A DNA stretch of 64,000 bases from Syntrophobacterales bacterium (GCA_023229795.1 JALNYP010000006.1:1-64000), one strand, 5' to 3'. Positions 51,916 through 61,055 are shown, numbered from the stretch's first letter. Numbers and translations are program-made. Notes: generated by a model from the sequence alone, not told the origin.

Positions 51916-52319
51916 TCGGCATTTTAATCGTCACCCACAAGGAACTGGCCGAGGCCCTGATGAGCGTCTGGGACCTGATCCTGGGGCGGCAAGAGGGCAC
52001 CGTGGCGGTGTCCTTGGATCCCAGCGCGCCTCCCGAAACATCCCGCCAGCAAATCCAGCGCGGTCTGTCCCAGGTGAATAACGGCAACGGCGTGATTATC
52101 CTCACCGATATGCTGGGAGGCACCCCTTCCAATCTCACCCTGTCCTTCCTCCAGGAAGGTAAAGTGGAAGTCGTCACCGGCGTCAACGTGCCCATGCTCA
52201 TGAAACTCGCCCATCTCCGGGATCAAACCAACCTCCAGGAGGTAGCCCTGGCCCTGAAACAATCCGGTCAAAAAGGCATCACCGTGGCCAGCGAGGTCCT
52301 CCACAAGAACAAGAAATGA
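51912..52319 (+). CDS. PTS EIIA component, mannose/sorbose family
   Basis: A 135-residue EIIA-Man domain with phospho-His9 in ILIVTHKELAEAL and the LTDMLGGTPSNLTLSFL motif. No EIIB, C or D permease genes are adjacent. As in many related genomes after rapZ, it is probably a regulatory phosphocarrier rather than part of a sugar importer. It overlaps both neighbours by 4 nt. Confidence 0.9.
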   Translation: MIGILIVTHKELAEALMSVWDLILGRQEGTVAVSLDPSAPPETSRQQIQRGLSQVNNGNGVIILTDMLGGTPSNLTLSFLQEGKVEVVTGVNVPMLMKLAHLRDQTNLQEVALALKQSGQKGITVASEVLHKNKK

Positions 52320-52789
52320 CCCAGGAGTTATCCGTCCGCCGGGCCGGCCTGGCGGATATCACGGCCATCTGGGCCATTGAACAGGTCTCCTTTCCCACCC
52401 CCTGGTCGCGTTGGTCGTTCCTGGCCGAACTGGGCCACGGGAACAGCCACATCCTGGTGGCCGGTCCCGCTCCTCCCCTCCCCTGGCAGACCTGGGGTTA
52501 CCTGATTTTCTGGGTCGTGGCCGAGGAAATGCATATCCTCAACCTGGCGATCCACCCCGAGTACCGCCGCCGCGGCATTGCCCGGCAACTGTTGTCCGCC
52601 GGCCTGGCCCAGGCCCGGGAACTGGGCGCCCTGGTGGCCTGGCTGGAAGTGCGCCCCTCCAACGGCCCTGCCCGGGCGCTCTACGACTCCTTCGGGTTCA
52701 AGGAAGTGGGCCGCCGCCCCGGCTACTACGATGATACCCACGAAGACGCCATCCTGTTGACCCTGGAGTTTGAGGAAGAACCTCATTGA
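52316..52789 (+). CDS. rimI: Ribosomal-protein-S18-alanine N-acetyltransferase (RimI-like)
   Basis: A 157-residue GNAT enzyme: LADITAIWAIEQVSFPTPWSRWSF at the N-terminus as in RimI, acetyl-CoA loop HPEYRRRGIARQLL, and EVRPSNGPARALYDSFGFKEVGRRPGYY at the C-terminus. It would acetylate the S18 N-terminus. Substrate is by family resemblance. Confidence 0.87.
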   Translation: MTQELSVRRAGLADITAIWAIEQVSFPTPWSRWSFLAELGHGNSHILVAGPAPPLPWQTWGYLIFWVVAEEMHILNLAIHPEYRRRGIARQLLSAGLAQARELGALVAWLEVRPSNGPARALYDSFGFKEVGRRPGYYDDTHEDAILLTLEFEEEPH

Positions 52790-52942
52790 GGCAGGAATCG
52801 GTCAACGATCCGCCGGCCTCGCCGCTCCCTTCACCTCTCTTGGATTTTTTTCAGATCCCCTTAACCCTATTTTCGCCGCAGTGCAACTTTTTGTCCGCCT
52901 CAATCGTCTTAGAGATAAATGACACGGATAAGGAGGCCGAAC

Positions 52943-53368
52943 ATGGCTCTATCGAGGCAAGGCGAATTGGCGGGATCGGCGTGTTGTGCCGGGGTGGACC
53001 CGGTTCAGGCGGAGCCGGGCGGGGACGGGAAGAAAATCCTGGTGCTGGTGGCCGCAGATTCTCTGGGCAAGGGCGATGACGAACTCGGACGCAAGATCGT
53101 CGTCAACTTTATCAGGACCTTAAAGGAAATGGGGGACGACCTGTGGCGGCTGGTGCTCTTAAATTCGGGGGTCAAGCTGGCCGTGGCGGGTTCGGAAGTG
53201 TTGTCCCAGCTTCAAGAGCTGGCCGGTAAAGGGCTCGGCATCCTGGTCTGCGGTCCCTGCCTGAAGACTTTCAATCTCCTGGAACAGAAGCAGGTGGGGG
53301 AACTGACCAGCATGGTGGATATCGTCACCTCCATGCAGATGGCGGACAAGGTCATTTCCCTGGCCTGA
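52943..53368 (+). CDS. DsrE-like protein (YedF C-terminal type)
   Basis: A 141-residue protein. After about 30 variable residues it follows the DsrE-type domain of YedF, a selenium-metabolism-associated protein: LVLVAADSLGKGDDELG, LVLLNSGVKLAVAGSEVL, ILVCGPCLKTFNLLEQ and VGELTSMVDIV. The TusA-like N-terminal domain that YedF normally carries is absent. AAGGAGG precedes ATG 52943. Sulfur or selenium relay is likely but unproven. Confidence 0.83.
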   Translation: MALSRQGELAGSACCAGVDPVQAEPGGDGKKILVLVAADSLGKGDDELGRKIVVNFIRTLKEMGDDLWRLVLLNSGVKLAVAGSEVLSQLQELAGKGLGILVCGPCLKTFNLLEQKQVGELTSMVDIVTSMQMADKVISLA

Positions 53369-53460
53369 GGGGTCCGTCTTTCCATCACCAGGGGGCAGCG
53401 AGGGGAGGGTGAGGGGAGGGCCGAGATCGTTGAGCCTCCGGCCTTCCCCTCACCATTCTC

Positions 53461-54732
53461 TTAAGCTGTGCCGCACTGGCAGCCGCCGGAGTGAGGCTGG
53501 GGGCTGGTAGTCAGGGTTTTCTTAAGGTATTGTTCCACCAGGGTTTCCGGGGCCTCCAGGGGAGCGCCGGCGATCACTTCGATGCCCTTGTGGGTCAGGA
53601 GCCCCTGGGCCTTTTCTCCCAGGGTGCCGGCGATGACATGGGTGATGCCCATCTCATCCAGCCATTCGGGGATGCCGCCGGGCTCGTGGGGCGGGGTGGG
53701 AACGATTTCCTTGGGGCCGATGGCGCCGTCTTTGACCTGAAAAATGGCAAAGTGAGAGGCGTGGCCGAACTTATCCGACAGCTTGCCGTTGTCCACGGGC
53801 AGAGCGAACTTCAGGACTCCCGGCTCCCGGGTGGCCAGCGGGGTCAAAGGCAAGGTCTCCAGGATGTAATCCACGATGGGCTTTAAGGCCTGGAAGAAAC
53901 GGCTGTCGTCTTCCTTCACCTCCAGGAGTTTCCCCTGGTCCGAGGCCTCCACTACTGAGGGGTCAAAAGGCAAGGCTCCGAGGAAGGGTACCTTGGCATC
54001 CCGGGCGGTCCTTTCGCCGCCGCCGCGCTTGAACAGGGGCAGGTCTTTGCCGCAGTGGGGGCAGGCGTAGCCGCTCATGTTCTCGACGATGCCCACCACC
54101 TTCATATTGATCTTTTCGCAGAAATCCAGGGATTTGCGCACGTCCGCCAGGGAGATTTCCTGGGGAGTGGTGACGATGACGGCCAGGGCGCCAGGTATGG
54201 TCTGGGCCACGCTCATGGGCTCATCCCCGGTCCCCGGGGGTGAATCCACCACCAGGTAATCCAGGTCCCCCCACTGCACTTCGCTAAGGAACTGCCGGAT
54301 GAGCTGGTGTTTCAAGGGACCCCGCCAGATCACCGCGACCTCGCGGTCCCGCATGATGGCTTCGACCGAGATCACCTTGAGGTTGTCAAACAGCTCCGGC
54401 GGCAGGGCGAACTGCGCGTGCAGCAGGTCCACCGGCTGCTTCAGGCCCAGCATCCGCAAGACATTGGGGCCGTGCAGATCCACGTCCATCAACCCGACTT
54501 TCTTGCCCCGGCGGGCCAGGGCCAGGGCCAGGCTGACGGCCACACTGCTCTTGCCCACTCCGCCCTTGCCGCTCATCACCACCAGTTTGTGGCGAATCTG
54601 CTTCAGGGCCCGGGTCAATTCCTTTTCTTGTTCGTCTTTCTCTGCAGCATGATGAGCCGGAGTGCAGCCCTCGCAAGCCTTGGGGTCTTCGCCGCAGGAC
54701 TTGGGGTCGGCTCCATGGGGACATTTATCCAT
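53461..54732 (-). CDS. mrp: Mrp/NBP35-type Fe-S carrier ATPase fused to NifX/NifB-like domain
   Basis: A 423-residue protein in three parts. An N-terminal Cys-rich segment has C4, C13, C20 and C23. A deviant Walker ATPase domain (VMSGKGGVGKSSVA at 52-65, DVDLHGPNV, VDSPPGTGDE, and CPHCG) is the Mrp Fe-S-cluster carrier. From about 300 a dinitrogenase-cofactor-type domain follows (FALPVDNGKLSDKFGHASHFAIF, GITHVIAGTLGEKA) with a terminal GGCQCG. It probably assembles or inserts Fe-S clusters for the many ferredoxin-like proteins. ATG 54732 has GAGGAG upstream. Confidence 0.92.
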   Translation of the reverse strand: MDKCPHGADPKSCGEDPKACEGCTPAHHAAEKDEQEKELTRALKQIRHKLVVMSGKGGVGKSSVAVSLALALARRGKKVGLMDVDLHGPNVLRMLGLKQPVDLLHAQFALPPELFDNLKVISVEAIMRDREVAVIWRGPLKHQLIRQFLSEVQWGDLDYLVVDSPPGTGDEPMSVAQTIPGALAVIVTTPQEISLADVRKSLDFCEKINMKVVGIVENMSGYACPHCGKDLPLFKRGGGERTARDAKVPFLGALPFDPSVVEASDQGKLLEVKEDDSRFFQALKPIVDYILETLPLTPLATREPGVLKFALPVDNGKLSDKFGHASHFAIFQVKDGAIGPKEIVPTPPHEPGGIPEWLDEMGITHVIAGTLGEKAQGLLTHKGIEVIAGAPLEAPETLVEQYLKKTLTTSPQPHSGGCQCGTA

Positions 54733-54818
54733 TGTGGAACTCCTCTTCACGTATTCGATAAAAGAGCCAGCCGCGCGGCCAAAAACCCGCGGCCGGATTC
54801 ATCTCTCTAAAAATTATT

Positions 54819-54847
54819 ATTTTACGTCTCTTTTTAGTAAGATGCAA
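54819..54847 (-). promoter_or_regulatory. Sigma-70 promoter of mrp
   Basis: On the minus strand: TTGCAT (54847-54842), 17-nt spacer, TAAAAT (54824-54819). It lies about 85 nt before the mrp start. Confidence 0.7.
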
Positions 54848-54854
54848 GTATTGA

Positions 54855-54976
54855 ACATATGATAATATGTTATCTCGCTTGCTAACATCCTCGCGTGAAA
54901 ATTCCCAGGCTGGATTATTATCGTCAGGCTCCGGTTTGATGAGGCCGGCATCCACTAAGATCTGAATATCTTTGGT
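54855..54976 (-). pseudogene. Possible MerR/CbpM-like fragment
   Basis: The minus-strand reading KDIQILVDAGLIKPEPDD followed by NPAWEFSREDV resembles the start of chaperone-modulator/MerR-type proteins (Leu-Val-x-x-Gly-Leu-Ile, then Trp-x-Phe). It has no proper start, is preceded by a stop and degenerates into the mrp promoter. If real, it is a remnant. Confidence 0.25.
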
Positions 54977-55315
54977 TTATATTGATTATAGCTTCATGGC
55001 AAGGCTGCATGATTGATCGTCCCGGTCCATTGACAGGAGCCTTTCCATGATTAATTTATAGCCTACTTTATAATATGCTTTCTGCTTAATTTCCTGAGAT
55101 GAGGGAGGTTAGGTAATGGCAGAAGAAAAAGGTGGACTTTGCAGGTAGCCTTTCTCGTTTTTCTGCCTCTCTTTTAACCCCGGTATCTCATTCTCGCCCG
55201 AAAGGTTTACCCGCTTTTGTTTATTCCTCCATTGGTCCTACTCTAACTCCTTTTACAGATCCTTTTGGTAAATGAGAGGAGGCGGTAAGGTTTGCTGCCC
55301 AAAAGGAGGTGGGTC

Positions 55316-55885
55316 ATGCAAAATTATGTCGCTTATCACCAGTTCGCAACGTTGCCCAACGGTCGAAAGGTGGTAATCCGGTTTCTCAATGGACGAGATC
55401 GGGCCGCTCTGATCCAATTCTTCCAGGCCGCTCCCAAGGAAGATCTTCAGTTTTGTAAGGAGGATGTAAAAAATCCAAGGGTGGTAGATTATTGGCTGAA
55501 AGCCGAAAATGCGCAAAGAATCATGGCGCTGGTGGCGGAAGATCTCGCAGCTAAAAAGATTGTTGCCAGCCTCAATCTCTATAGGGGGCAACATGCCGCC
55601 CTCAATGTCGGCGAGATCCATCAAATTCTCGTGGCCAGGCCTTTTCAAGGTTTGGGGTTAGGCTCATTGATTTTGGATCAATTGATTGACCTCACTGCCA
55701 AAGCAAACTTCCACTGGCTAAAAGTGGAGGTGATTACCGAATTGAAGAACGTCATCAAGGCCTTTCAGTCCAGGGGCTTTAAGGTCAGAGCCACCTTAGA
55801 AGACTACTTTAGGGACTTGCAGGGGGCAACATACGACGTGGTGCTGATGATGCGGAACCTCCTGAAGGAGGAGGATGATTTCTGA
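55316..55885 (+). CDS. GNAT-family acetyltransferase
   Basis: A 189-residue GNAT: early RKVVIRFLNGRDRAALIQFFQ, acetyl-CoA loop QILVARPFQGLGLGSLILDQL (pattern Q/R-x2-G-x-G/L) and VEVITELKNVIKAFQSRGFK. The C-terminal region of protein lysine acetyltransferases shares this, but the substrate is unknown. ATG 55316 follows AAGGAGGTG closely. It is isolated, not in an operon. Confidence 0.88.
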   Translation: MQNYVAYHQFATLPNGRKVVIRFLNGRDRAALIQFFQAAPKEDLQFCKEDVKNPRVVDYWLKAENAQRIMALVAEDLAAKKIVASLNLYRGQHAALNVGEIHQILVARPFQGLGLGSLILDQLIDLTAKANFHWLKVEVITELKNVIKAFQSRGFKVRATLEDYFRDLQGATYDVVLMMRNLLKEEDDF

Positions 55886-55949
55886 TCTCTGGCTAGATGG
55901 TTAGATTCCCCGCCACCGGCCAAGAGGGACAAGCCGCTTTTGGCCGGAA

Positions 55950-56576
55950 TTATCCCAGCATAATCATGGCGATAGCGCGGTACAGCGGCATGATAATGGC
56001 CCCCATAATGCCGGTATAAAAGAGGATGAGGATGAGGACGAACCCGACGGGCTGGAGGTAGGCATAGAGCCGGGCCAGCTCCCGGGGCAGAAAAAGCACC
56101 AGGATGTGGGAGCCGTCCAGGGGCGGGATGGGAATGAGGTTGAACAGGGCCAGGAAGATATTGATACTGACGCCGAAGTAAGCCATCTGCATGAGGCCGG
56201 GGTTGTTGATCCCCAGGCGCAGCACGACCGAGAACAGCGCGGCCAGGGCCAGGTTGCTGACGGGCCCGGCGGCGCTCACCGCGAACTCCCCCCAGCGGTA
56301 GTTGCGATAGTTGAGGGGGTTGACCGGCACCGGTTTGGCCCAGCCGAAGAGAATGCCGGCGTGGGTCATCAGGAGCAGCAGCGGCAGCAGGATGGTGCCG
56401 ATGGGGTCGATGTGGGGGACCGGGTTGAGCGTGATCCGGCCCAGCATCCGGGCGGTGGGATCGCCGTTCAAAAGGGCCACGTAGCCGTGGGCCACTTCGT
56501 GGACGATGACCGAAAACAACAGGACCACGGCCATCAAGGCCGCTTCCAGGAGATAAGGAAAATTCATGCCGGGCAT
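55950..56576 (-). CDS. Site-2 protease family metallopeptidase (M50)
   Basis: A 208-residue integral membrane peptidase of the compact type. The zinc motif HEVAH (26-30) sits in the first helix and the third ligand is Asp in NLIPIPPLDGSHIL near 155. Six or so hydrophobic segments are visible. Such enzymes cut membrane-spanning regulators, though the target here is unknown. The phosphohexomutase gene lies immediately upstream (1-nt gap), so they are co-transcribed. Confidence 0.92.
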   Translation of the reverse strand: MPGMNFPYLLEAALMAVVLLFSVIVHEVAHGYVALLNGDPTARMLGRITLNPVPHIDPIGTILLPLLLLMTHAGILFGWAKPVPVNPLNYRNYRWGEFAVSAAGPVSNLALAALFSVVLRLGINNPGLMQMAYFGVSINIFLALFNLIPIPPLDGSHILVLFLPRELARLYAYLQPVGFVLILILFYTGIMGAIIMPLYRAIAMIMLG

Positions 56577-56577
56577 G

Positions 56578-57996
56578 TCAGGCTTCCTGGATCAAGGCTT
56601 CTCCAGCACCTTTCAGCCGCTCTAAGGCCGTGAGGGACGAGGCCTCGAAATAGAAGCGCACCACCGGCTCGGTGCCAGAGGGCCGGAAACAGACCCAACT
56701 GCCGTCTTCCAGGACGTACTTGTGGCCGTCCAGGGTGATATGCTCCTTCACCGCCAGGTCTGCGAACCTGGCCGGCGTGGTCTGAAGCCGCACCAGCAGC
56801 CGCGCCTTGACTTCCGGCGTCAGCGCAAAATTGAGGCGGCGGTTGTAAACCGGGCCCACCTTGGCAAACAGGTCCTGGATCAGTTCGGGGAGGCCCTTGC
56901 GCTTCCGGGCCACCATTTCGGCCACCATGAGCCCGGCCAGGATACCGTCTTTTTCCGGCAGATGGTGCTTCATGGAGAAGCCTTCGCTTTCCTCTCCTAT
57001 CATGACCACCTGGTCGTTGTTGATATATTCCCCCAGGTACTTGAAGCCCACCTTGGTGACGTACACCGGCCGGTTATACCGGGCGGCGATCCGGTCGAGC
57101 AGGTGGGTGGTGGCCACGTTGCGGGCCACGCCGCCGTCCCAGCCCCGGGTCTCGATGAGATAGTCGAAGAGCAGGCCCAGGACCGTATTGGCATCATGGT
57201 AAACGCCCGCCGCGTCCATGACCCCGAAACGGTCGGCGTCGGCGTCCACCGCCAGCCCCAGGTGGGCCCCGCTCGCCTGGACGCGGGCCGAGAGTTCCGG
57301 GAGGAATTCCTCGGACGGCTCCGGCCGGTGCCCCCCGAAGTAGGGGTCCCGATAGCCGTGGAGGACCTCCACCTGCGCCCCCGCTTCTTTCAGGAAGGCG
57401 TCCAGGTAATCGTGGCCGGTGCCGTACAGGACGTCCACCACCACTTTGAGGCCAGCTTTCTTCAAGACCTCGAGGTCCACCAGTTCCCTGAGGTGCTGAA
57501 AATAGGATTCCCGGGGTTCGAGGTCCACCACCAGGCCTTGTTCCCGGGCCTGGGCCAAGGGCATGGTCCTGACGGCCGCGGCGGTCATCTTGCCGATAAG
57601 GGACTCGATGGCGTTGGTCACCGGCGCGGGCGCGGGCCCGCCGGTGGCGGGCGAAAACTTGATGCCGTTGTACTCCGGGGGATTGTGGCTGGCGGTGATA
57701 TTGATGGCCCCGCCGTGTTTGCCATCCCGGACGGCCCAACTCACTACCGGCGTGGGGCAATCCCGGGTGGTAAAGTGGCTGGTGATGCCATTGCCGGCCA
57801 TCACCTGGGCCGCGGCGGCTGCGAAGGCCTCGGACATAAAGCGGGTATCGTAGCCGATGACCACGCCCCGTTGGGCGAGGCCTTGTTGTTTCAGATAGTC
57901 GGAGATGCCCTGGCACACCAGGCGGGCGTTGGCGAAGGTGAAATCCTCCGCCAGAATGCCCCGCCAACCCGAGGTCCCGAATTTGATCTCTGTCAT
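56578..57996 (-). CDS. Phosphoglucomutase/phosphomannomutase family enzyme
   Basis: A 472-residue alpha-D-phosphohexomutase: FGTSGWRG near the N-terminus, catalytic phospho-Ser in NITASHNPPEYNG, Mg loop AVDADADRFGVMD, sugar loop GEESEGFSMK and phosphate loop RPSGTEPVVRF. Whether it acts on glucose, mannose or glucosamine phosphate cannot be fixed from sequence; the sugar loop GEESEG is common in PGM/PMM types. Envelope polysaccharide precursors are the likely product. Confidence 0.93.
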   Translation of the reverse strand: MTEIKFGTSGWRGILAEDFTFANARLVCQGISDYLKQQGLAQRGVVIGYDTRFMSEAFAAAAAQVMAGNGITSHFTTRDCPTPVVSWAVRDGKHGGAINITASHNPPEYNGIKFSPATGGPAPAPVTNAIESLIGKMTAAAVRTMPLAQAREQGLVVDLEPRESYFQHLRELVDLEVLKKAGLKVVVDVLYGTGHDYLDAFLKEAGAQVEVLHGYRDPYFGGHRPEPSEEFLPELSARVQASGAHLGLAVDADADRFGVMDAAGVYHDANTVLGLLFDYLIETRGWDGGVARNVATTHLLDRIAARYNRPVYVTKVGFKYLGEYINNDQVVMIGEESEGFSMKHHLPEKDGILAGLMVAEMVARKRKGLPELIQDLFAKVGPVYNRRLNFALTPEVKARLLVRLQTTPARFADLAVKEHITLDGHKYVLEDGSWVCFRPSGTEPVVRFYFEASSLTALERLKGAGEALIQEA

Positions 57997-58107
57997 CTGG
58001 ATTTATCCTTGGGGATGTTCTTCATCGGCCGGCAGCCAAGGGGCTGTGATCAGAGGCCAGGAGCTGATTTCCGGCCACTGATCACTGACTACGGGCCACT
58101 TTCTCAC

Positions 58108-59364
58108 TTAGGTCCCCAAATCGTAGGATGCCAGATATTTTTCTTGCTCGGGGGTCAGGGTGTCGATATCCACCTGCATGGCCGCCAGTTTCAGCCGGGC
58201 GATCTCTCTGTCGATATCCTCCGGCACCGGGTAGACCTGCTTGGCGAACTTCTGGTGGTTCTGCGAAATGAATTCCGCGGACAGGGCCTGGTTGGCAAAG
58301 CTCATATCCATGACCGCCGAAGGATGGCCCTCAGCCGCGGCCAGGTTGACCAGGCGGCCTTCCGCCAGGAGATAAAGGCAGTTGCCGTTTTTCAGGGTAA
58401 ATTCTTCCACTGCGTCCCGAATCTGGCGCCGGGCGGTGCTGAGGCCTTCCAGGGCCGCGATGTCGATCTCGACGTTGAAATGGCCGGAGTTGGAGAGAAT
58501 AGCCCCGTCTTTCATGAGCTTGAAGTGCTCTTCCCGGATGACGTTGATGTCACCGGTGAGGGTGCAGAAGACGTCGCCGATCCGGGCGGCCTGCTCCATG
58601 GGCAGCACTTCATAGCCGTCCATCAGGGCCTCCAGGGCCTTGAGGGGGTTGACTTCGGTGACGATGACCCGGGCGCCCAGGCCCCGGGCCCGCATGGCCA
58701 GGCCCCGGCCGCACCAGCCGTAGCCGGCCACCACGAAGATGCCCCCGGCCATCAGCCGGTTGGTGGCCCGCAGGATGCCGTCCAAAGTGCTCTGGCCGGT
58801 GCCGTAGCGGTTATCGAAGAGGTACTTGGTCATGGCGTCGTTCACCGCGATGACCGGATAGCGCAGCACCCCGTCGGCGGCCATGGCCTTGAGGCGGATC
58901 ACGCCGGTGGTGGTCTCCTCGGTGCCGGCGAAGACCTCGGGGAGCAGTTCCTGGCGCTTGGTGTGGATGGTGAAGACCAGATCGGCCCCGTCGTCCATGG
59001 TCATCTGCGGCTTCACTTCGAGGGCCTGGTTGATGTGCTTATAATAGGTATCGCCGTCTTCGCCCTTGATGGCAAAGGTGGGAATCTCTTCATACTTGGC
59101 CAGATACGCGGCCACGTCGTCCTGGGTGCTCAGGGGGTTCGAGGCACAGACGTGCACAATCGCGCCGCCGGCCTTCAGGGTGGCGGCCAGGACGCCGGTC
59201 TCGGTGGTGACGTGCAGGCAGGCGGCAATCCTGAGCCCGGCCAGGGGCTTTTCCCGCTCGAAGCGTTCCCGGATGGCGTTCAGCACCGGCATATCCCGCC
59301 GGGCCCATTCCACCCGCAACCGGCCCTTATCGGCCAAATTTATATCTTTAACATCGTAATTCAT
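58108..59364 (-). CDS. ahcY: Adenosylhomocysteinase AhcY
   Basis: A 418-residue NAD-dependent enzyme cleaving SAH to adenosine and homocysteine. It has VEWARRDMPVL near the N-terminus, ACLHVTTETGVL, the substrate-site NDAMTKYLFDNRYGTGQS and the NAD motif VVAGYGWCGRGLAMRARGLGARVIVTE. It is the shorter bacterial form without the plant/animal insertion. ATG 59364 with AGGA upstream is favoured over 59376. It follows metK closely, so SAM production and SAH removal are co-expressed. Confidence 0.96.
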   Translation of the reverse strand: MNYDVKDINLADKGRLRVEWARRDMPVLNAIRERFEREKPLAGLRIAACLHVTTETGVLAATLKAGGAIVHVCASNPLSTQDDVAAYLAKYEEIPTFAIKGEDGDTYYKHINQALEVKPQMTMDDGADLVFTIHTKRQELLPEVFAGTEETTTGVIRLKAMAADGVLRYPVIAVNDAMTKYLFDNRYGTGQSTLDGILRATNRLMAGGIFVVAGYGWCGRGLAMRARGLGARVIVTEVNPLKALEALMDGYEVLPMEQAARIGDVFCTLTGDINVIREEHFKLMKDGAILSNSGHFNVEIDIAALEGLSTARRQIRDAVEEFTLKNGNCLYLLAEGRLVNLAAAEGHPSAVMDMSFANQALSAEFISQNHQKFAKQVYPVPEDIDREIARLKLAAMQVDIDTLTPEQEKYLASYDLGT

Positions 59365-59372
59365 GCATGTCC

Positions 59373-60590
59373 TCATTTCGCCTGCGCGGCTTTTTGCGGC
59401 TGGCAGATACAGATGGGGGAGGGGCCTTTAAGCCCGGCCTTCTCCCGAAGCACGTCCACTTTGTTGACATATTCCCAGGTGAAGTCTGGATCGGTGCGCC
59501 CGAAATGGCCGTAAGCCGCAGTCTTCTTGAAGATGGGCCGCTGGAGCTCCAGATACTGGATCATGGACGCGGGCTTGAAGCTGAAGGTGGACTTGATGAT
59601 ATCCAGGAGCTTGTCCTCGGGAATGACCGCGGTGTCGTAGGTATAGACCATGACGGAAAGCGGATCGGGCAGGCCGATGGAGTAGGCCACCTGGACCTCA
59701 CAGCGCTTGGCCAGTCCCGCGGCCACCACGTTCTTGGCCACGTGGCGCAGCATGTAGGACGTGGTCCGGTCCACCTTGGTGGGATCTTTGCCCGAAAAGG
59801 CGCCGCCGCCGTGATAACCCCGGCCGCCATAGGTATCCACGATAATTTTGCGGCCGGTGATGCCGCAGTCGCCCAAGGGGCCACCCACCACAAAGCGGCC
59901 GGTAGTGTTGACCAGAAATTTGGTGTCCACCAGCAGGTTGGCAGGGATGGTCTTCTTGATCACTTCCTCGATAATCGCCTCGCGCAAATCCTCATATTTG
60001 ACGTCGGGATTATGCTGGGCCGCAATCACCACGGTATGCACGCTCTTGGGGGTGTTATTTTCATAGCGCACCGTCACCTGGGTCTTGCCGTCGGGCCGCA
60101 GGAACGGCAAAACGCCATCCTTTCTCACTTTGGCCAACCGCTCCGCCAGCCGATGCGCGTACCAGATGGGCATAGGCATCAGGTTTTCCGTCGAAGTGGA
60201 GGCGTAGCCGAACATCAACCCCTGGTCACCGGCGCCCTGCTCGGGGGAGAGCCCCCGGCCTTCCACCCCCTGGGCGATGTCGGGAGACTGCCGGTCCAAA
60301 GAGGTAAGCACCGCGCAGGTTTCCCAGTCGAAGCCCATGGATGAATCGTTATATCCGATCTCTTTGATAGTCTCACGGACGATGACGGGGAAATCCAGCC
60401 GCGCGGTGGTGGTGATCTCTCCGGCAATCATGGCCAGGCCGGTGGTCACCATAGTTTCGCACGCCACCCGCGCAAACTTGTCTTGGGCAATGATGGCATC
60501 TAAAATAGCGTCGGAGATCTGGTCCGCCACCTTATCGGGATGCCCCTCGGTCACTGACTCCGAGGTAAAAAGAAAATCGGATTTGGCCAT
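59373..60590 (-). CDS. metK: S-adenosylmethionine synthetase MetK
   Basis: A 405-residue enzyme: FTSESVTEGHPDKVADQISDAILDA at the N-terminus, MFGYAS, GRFVVGGPLGDCGITGRKIIVDTYGG and GGGAFSGKDPTKVDRT. It makes SAM from Met and ATP. AAGGAG precedes ATG 60590. No SAM riboswitch motif is visible in the short leader. The cobalamin operon alone encodes at least six SAM-dependent methylation steps, consistent with the metK-ahcY pairing. Confidence 0.97.
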   Translation of the reverse strand: MAKSDFLFTSESVTEGHPDKVADQISDAILDAIIAQDKFARVACETMVTTGLAMIAGEITTTARLDFPVIVRETIKEIGYNDSSMGFDWETCAVLTSLDRQSPDIAQGVEGRGLSPEQGAGDQGLMFGYASTSTENLMPMPIWYAHRLAERLAKVRKDGVLPFLRPDGKTQVTVRYENNTPKSVHTVVIAAQHNPDVKYEDLREAIIEEVIKKTIPANLLVDTKFLVNTTGRFVVGGPLGDCGITGRKIIVDTYGGRGYHGGGAFSGKDPTKVDRTTSYMLRHVAKNVVAAGLAKRCEVQVAYSIGLPDPLSVMVYTYDTAVIPEDKLLDIIKSTFSFKPASMIQYLELQRPIFKKTAAYGHFGRTDPDFTWEYVNKVDVLREKAGLKGPSPICICQPQKAAQAK

Positions 60591-60608
60591 CCTGGTCGGA
60601 CTCCTTTG

Positions 60609-60646
60609 CAAAAAAAATAATCGCGGCGCGGGCCTGCGCCCGCGCC
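60609..60646 (-). terminator. Intrinsic terminator between panD and metK
   Basis: On the minus strand a perfect 9-bp stem GGCGCGGGC / GCCCGCGCC (60646-60638 with 60633-60625, loop of 4) is followed by a T-rich tail that includes eight T at 60617-60610. It ends the panC-panD transcript before metK. Confidence 0.85.
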
Positions 60647-60659
60647 TATCCGAGTTAGC

Positions 60660-61055
60660 TTAAATTGATTTGGAGAAAAAAGCGAGAGGTTTTTCCGCCG
60701 AGGAGGTATTTTTGAGGCAGTTGCGTCGGTCCACCAGGACCACCTTGGGTTTATGGTGCTCCAGTTCGGCGGCTTCGTAAGTGGCGTAAGTGGTGATGAT
60801 GATCACATCCCCCGGCGCGCCCTTGCGCGCCGCGGCGCCGTTCAAACAGATTACCCCGGAATTCTCTTCGCCTTCAATGGCATAGGTTTCAAACCGGTCG
60901 CCGTTGGAAACGTTGTACACATGGACCATTTCATAGGGCAGGATGTCCGCGGCCCGCATCAATTCCGCCGATATGGTGAGGGACCCCTCATAGTTCAAAT
61001 CGGCCTGGGTCACGGTAGCCCGGTGAATTTTGGATTTCATCATTACACGCAACAT
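60660..61055 (-). CDS. panD: Aspartate 1-decarboxylase PanD
   Basis: A 131-residue pyruvoyl enzyme precursor. Self-cleavage is expected between Gly24 and Ser25 in NYEGSLTIS, giving beta-alanine-forming active chains. MLRVMMKSKIHRATVTQADL fits the family N-terminus, so ATG 61055 (GGAG upstream) is the start; it overlaps panC by 13 nt. The product beta-alanine is the substrate of PanC. Confidence 0.96.
   Translation of the reverse strand: MLRVMMKSKIHRATVTQADLNYEGSLTISAELMRAADILPYEMVHVYNVSNGDRFETYAIEGEENSGVICLNGAAARKGAPGDVIIITTYATYEAAELEHHKPKVVLVDRRNCLKNTSSAEKPLAFFSKSI

Larger units (their letters stand above)
54733..55315. other. Gap between mrp and the GNAT gene
   Basis: 583 bases, AT-richer than average. 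It holds the mrp promoter, a possible fragment of a MerR/CbpM-like reading frame on the minus strand (54855-54960) and a 10-codon frame at 55116-55148 with a good ribosome site. I see no RNA gene or terminator. Confidence 0.5.

Noticed and set aside
54725..54955. A minus-strand 76-codon frame overlapping the mrp start as an intact gene
   Set aside because: It overlaps the mrp promoter and coding start and has no start codon with a ribosome site. Only its first 40 codons resemble a known family, so it is listed as a possible remnant.
55116..55148. A 10-codon frame with GGAGG 7 nt upstream
   Set aside because: The ribosome site is good, but a single short frame without conservation data cannot be called a gene or leader peptide.
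56722..59514. A 930-codon plus-strand open frame
   Set aside because: It runs antisense through the phosphohexomutase and ahcY genes, whose motifs are complete. Long antisense frames are expected in DNA this GC-rich, and the translation has no recognisable fold.
60591..60659. SAM riboswitch upstream of metK
   Set aside because: The leader is only about 70 nt, contains the panD terminator and shows no SAM-aptamer core.
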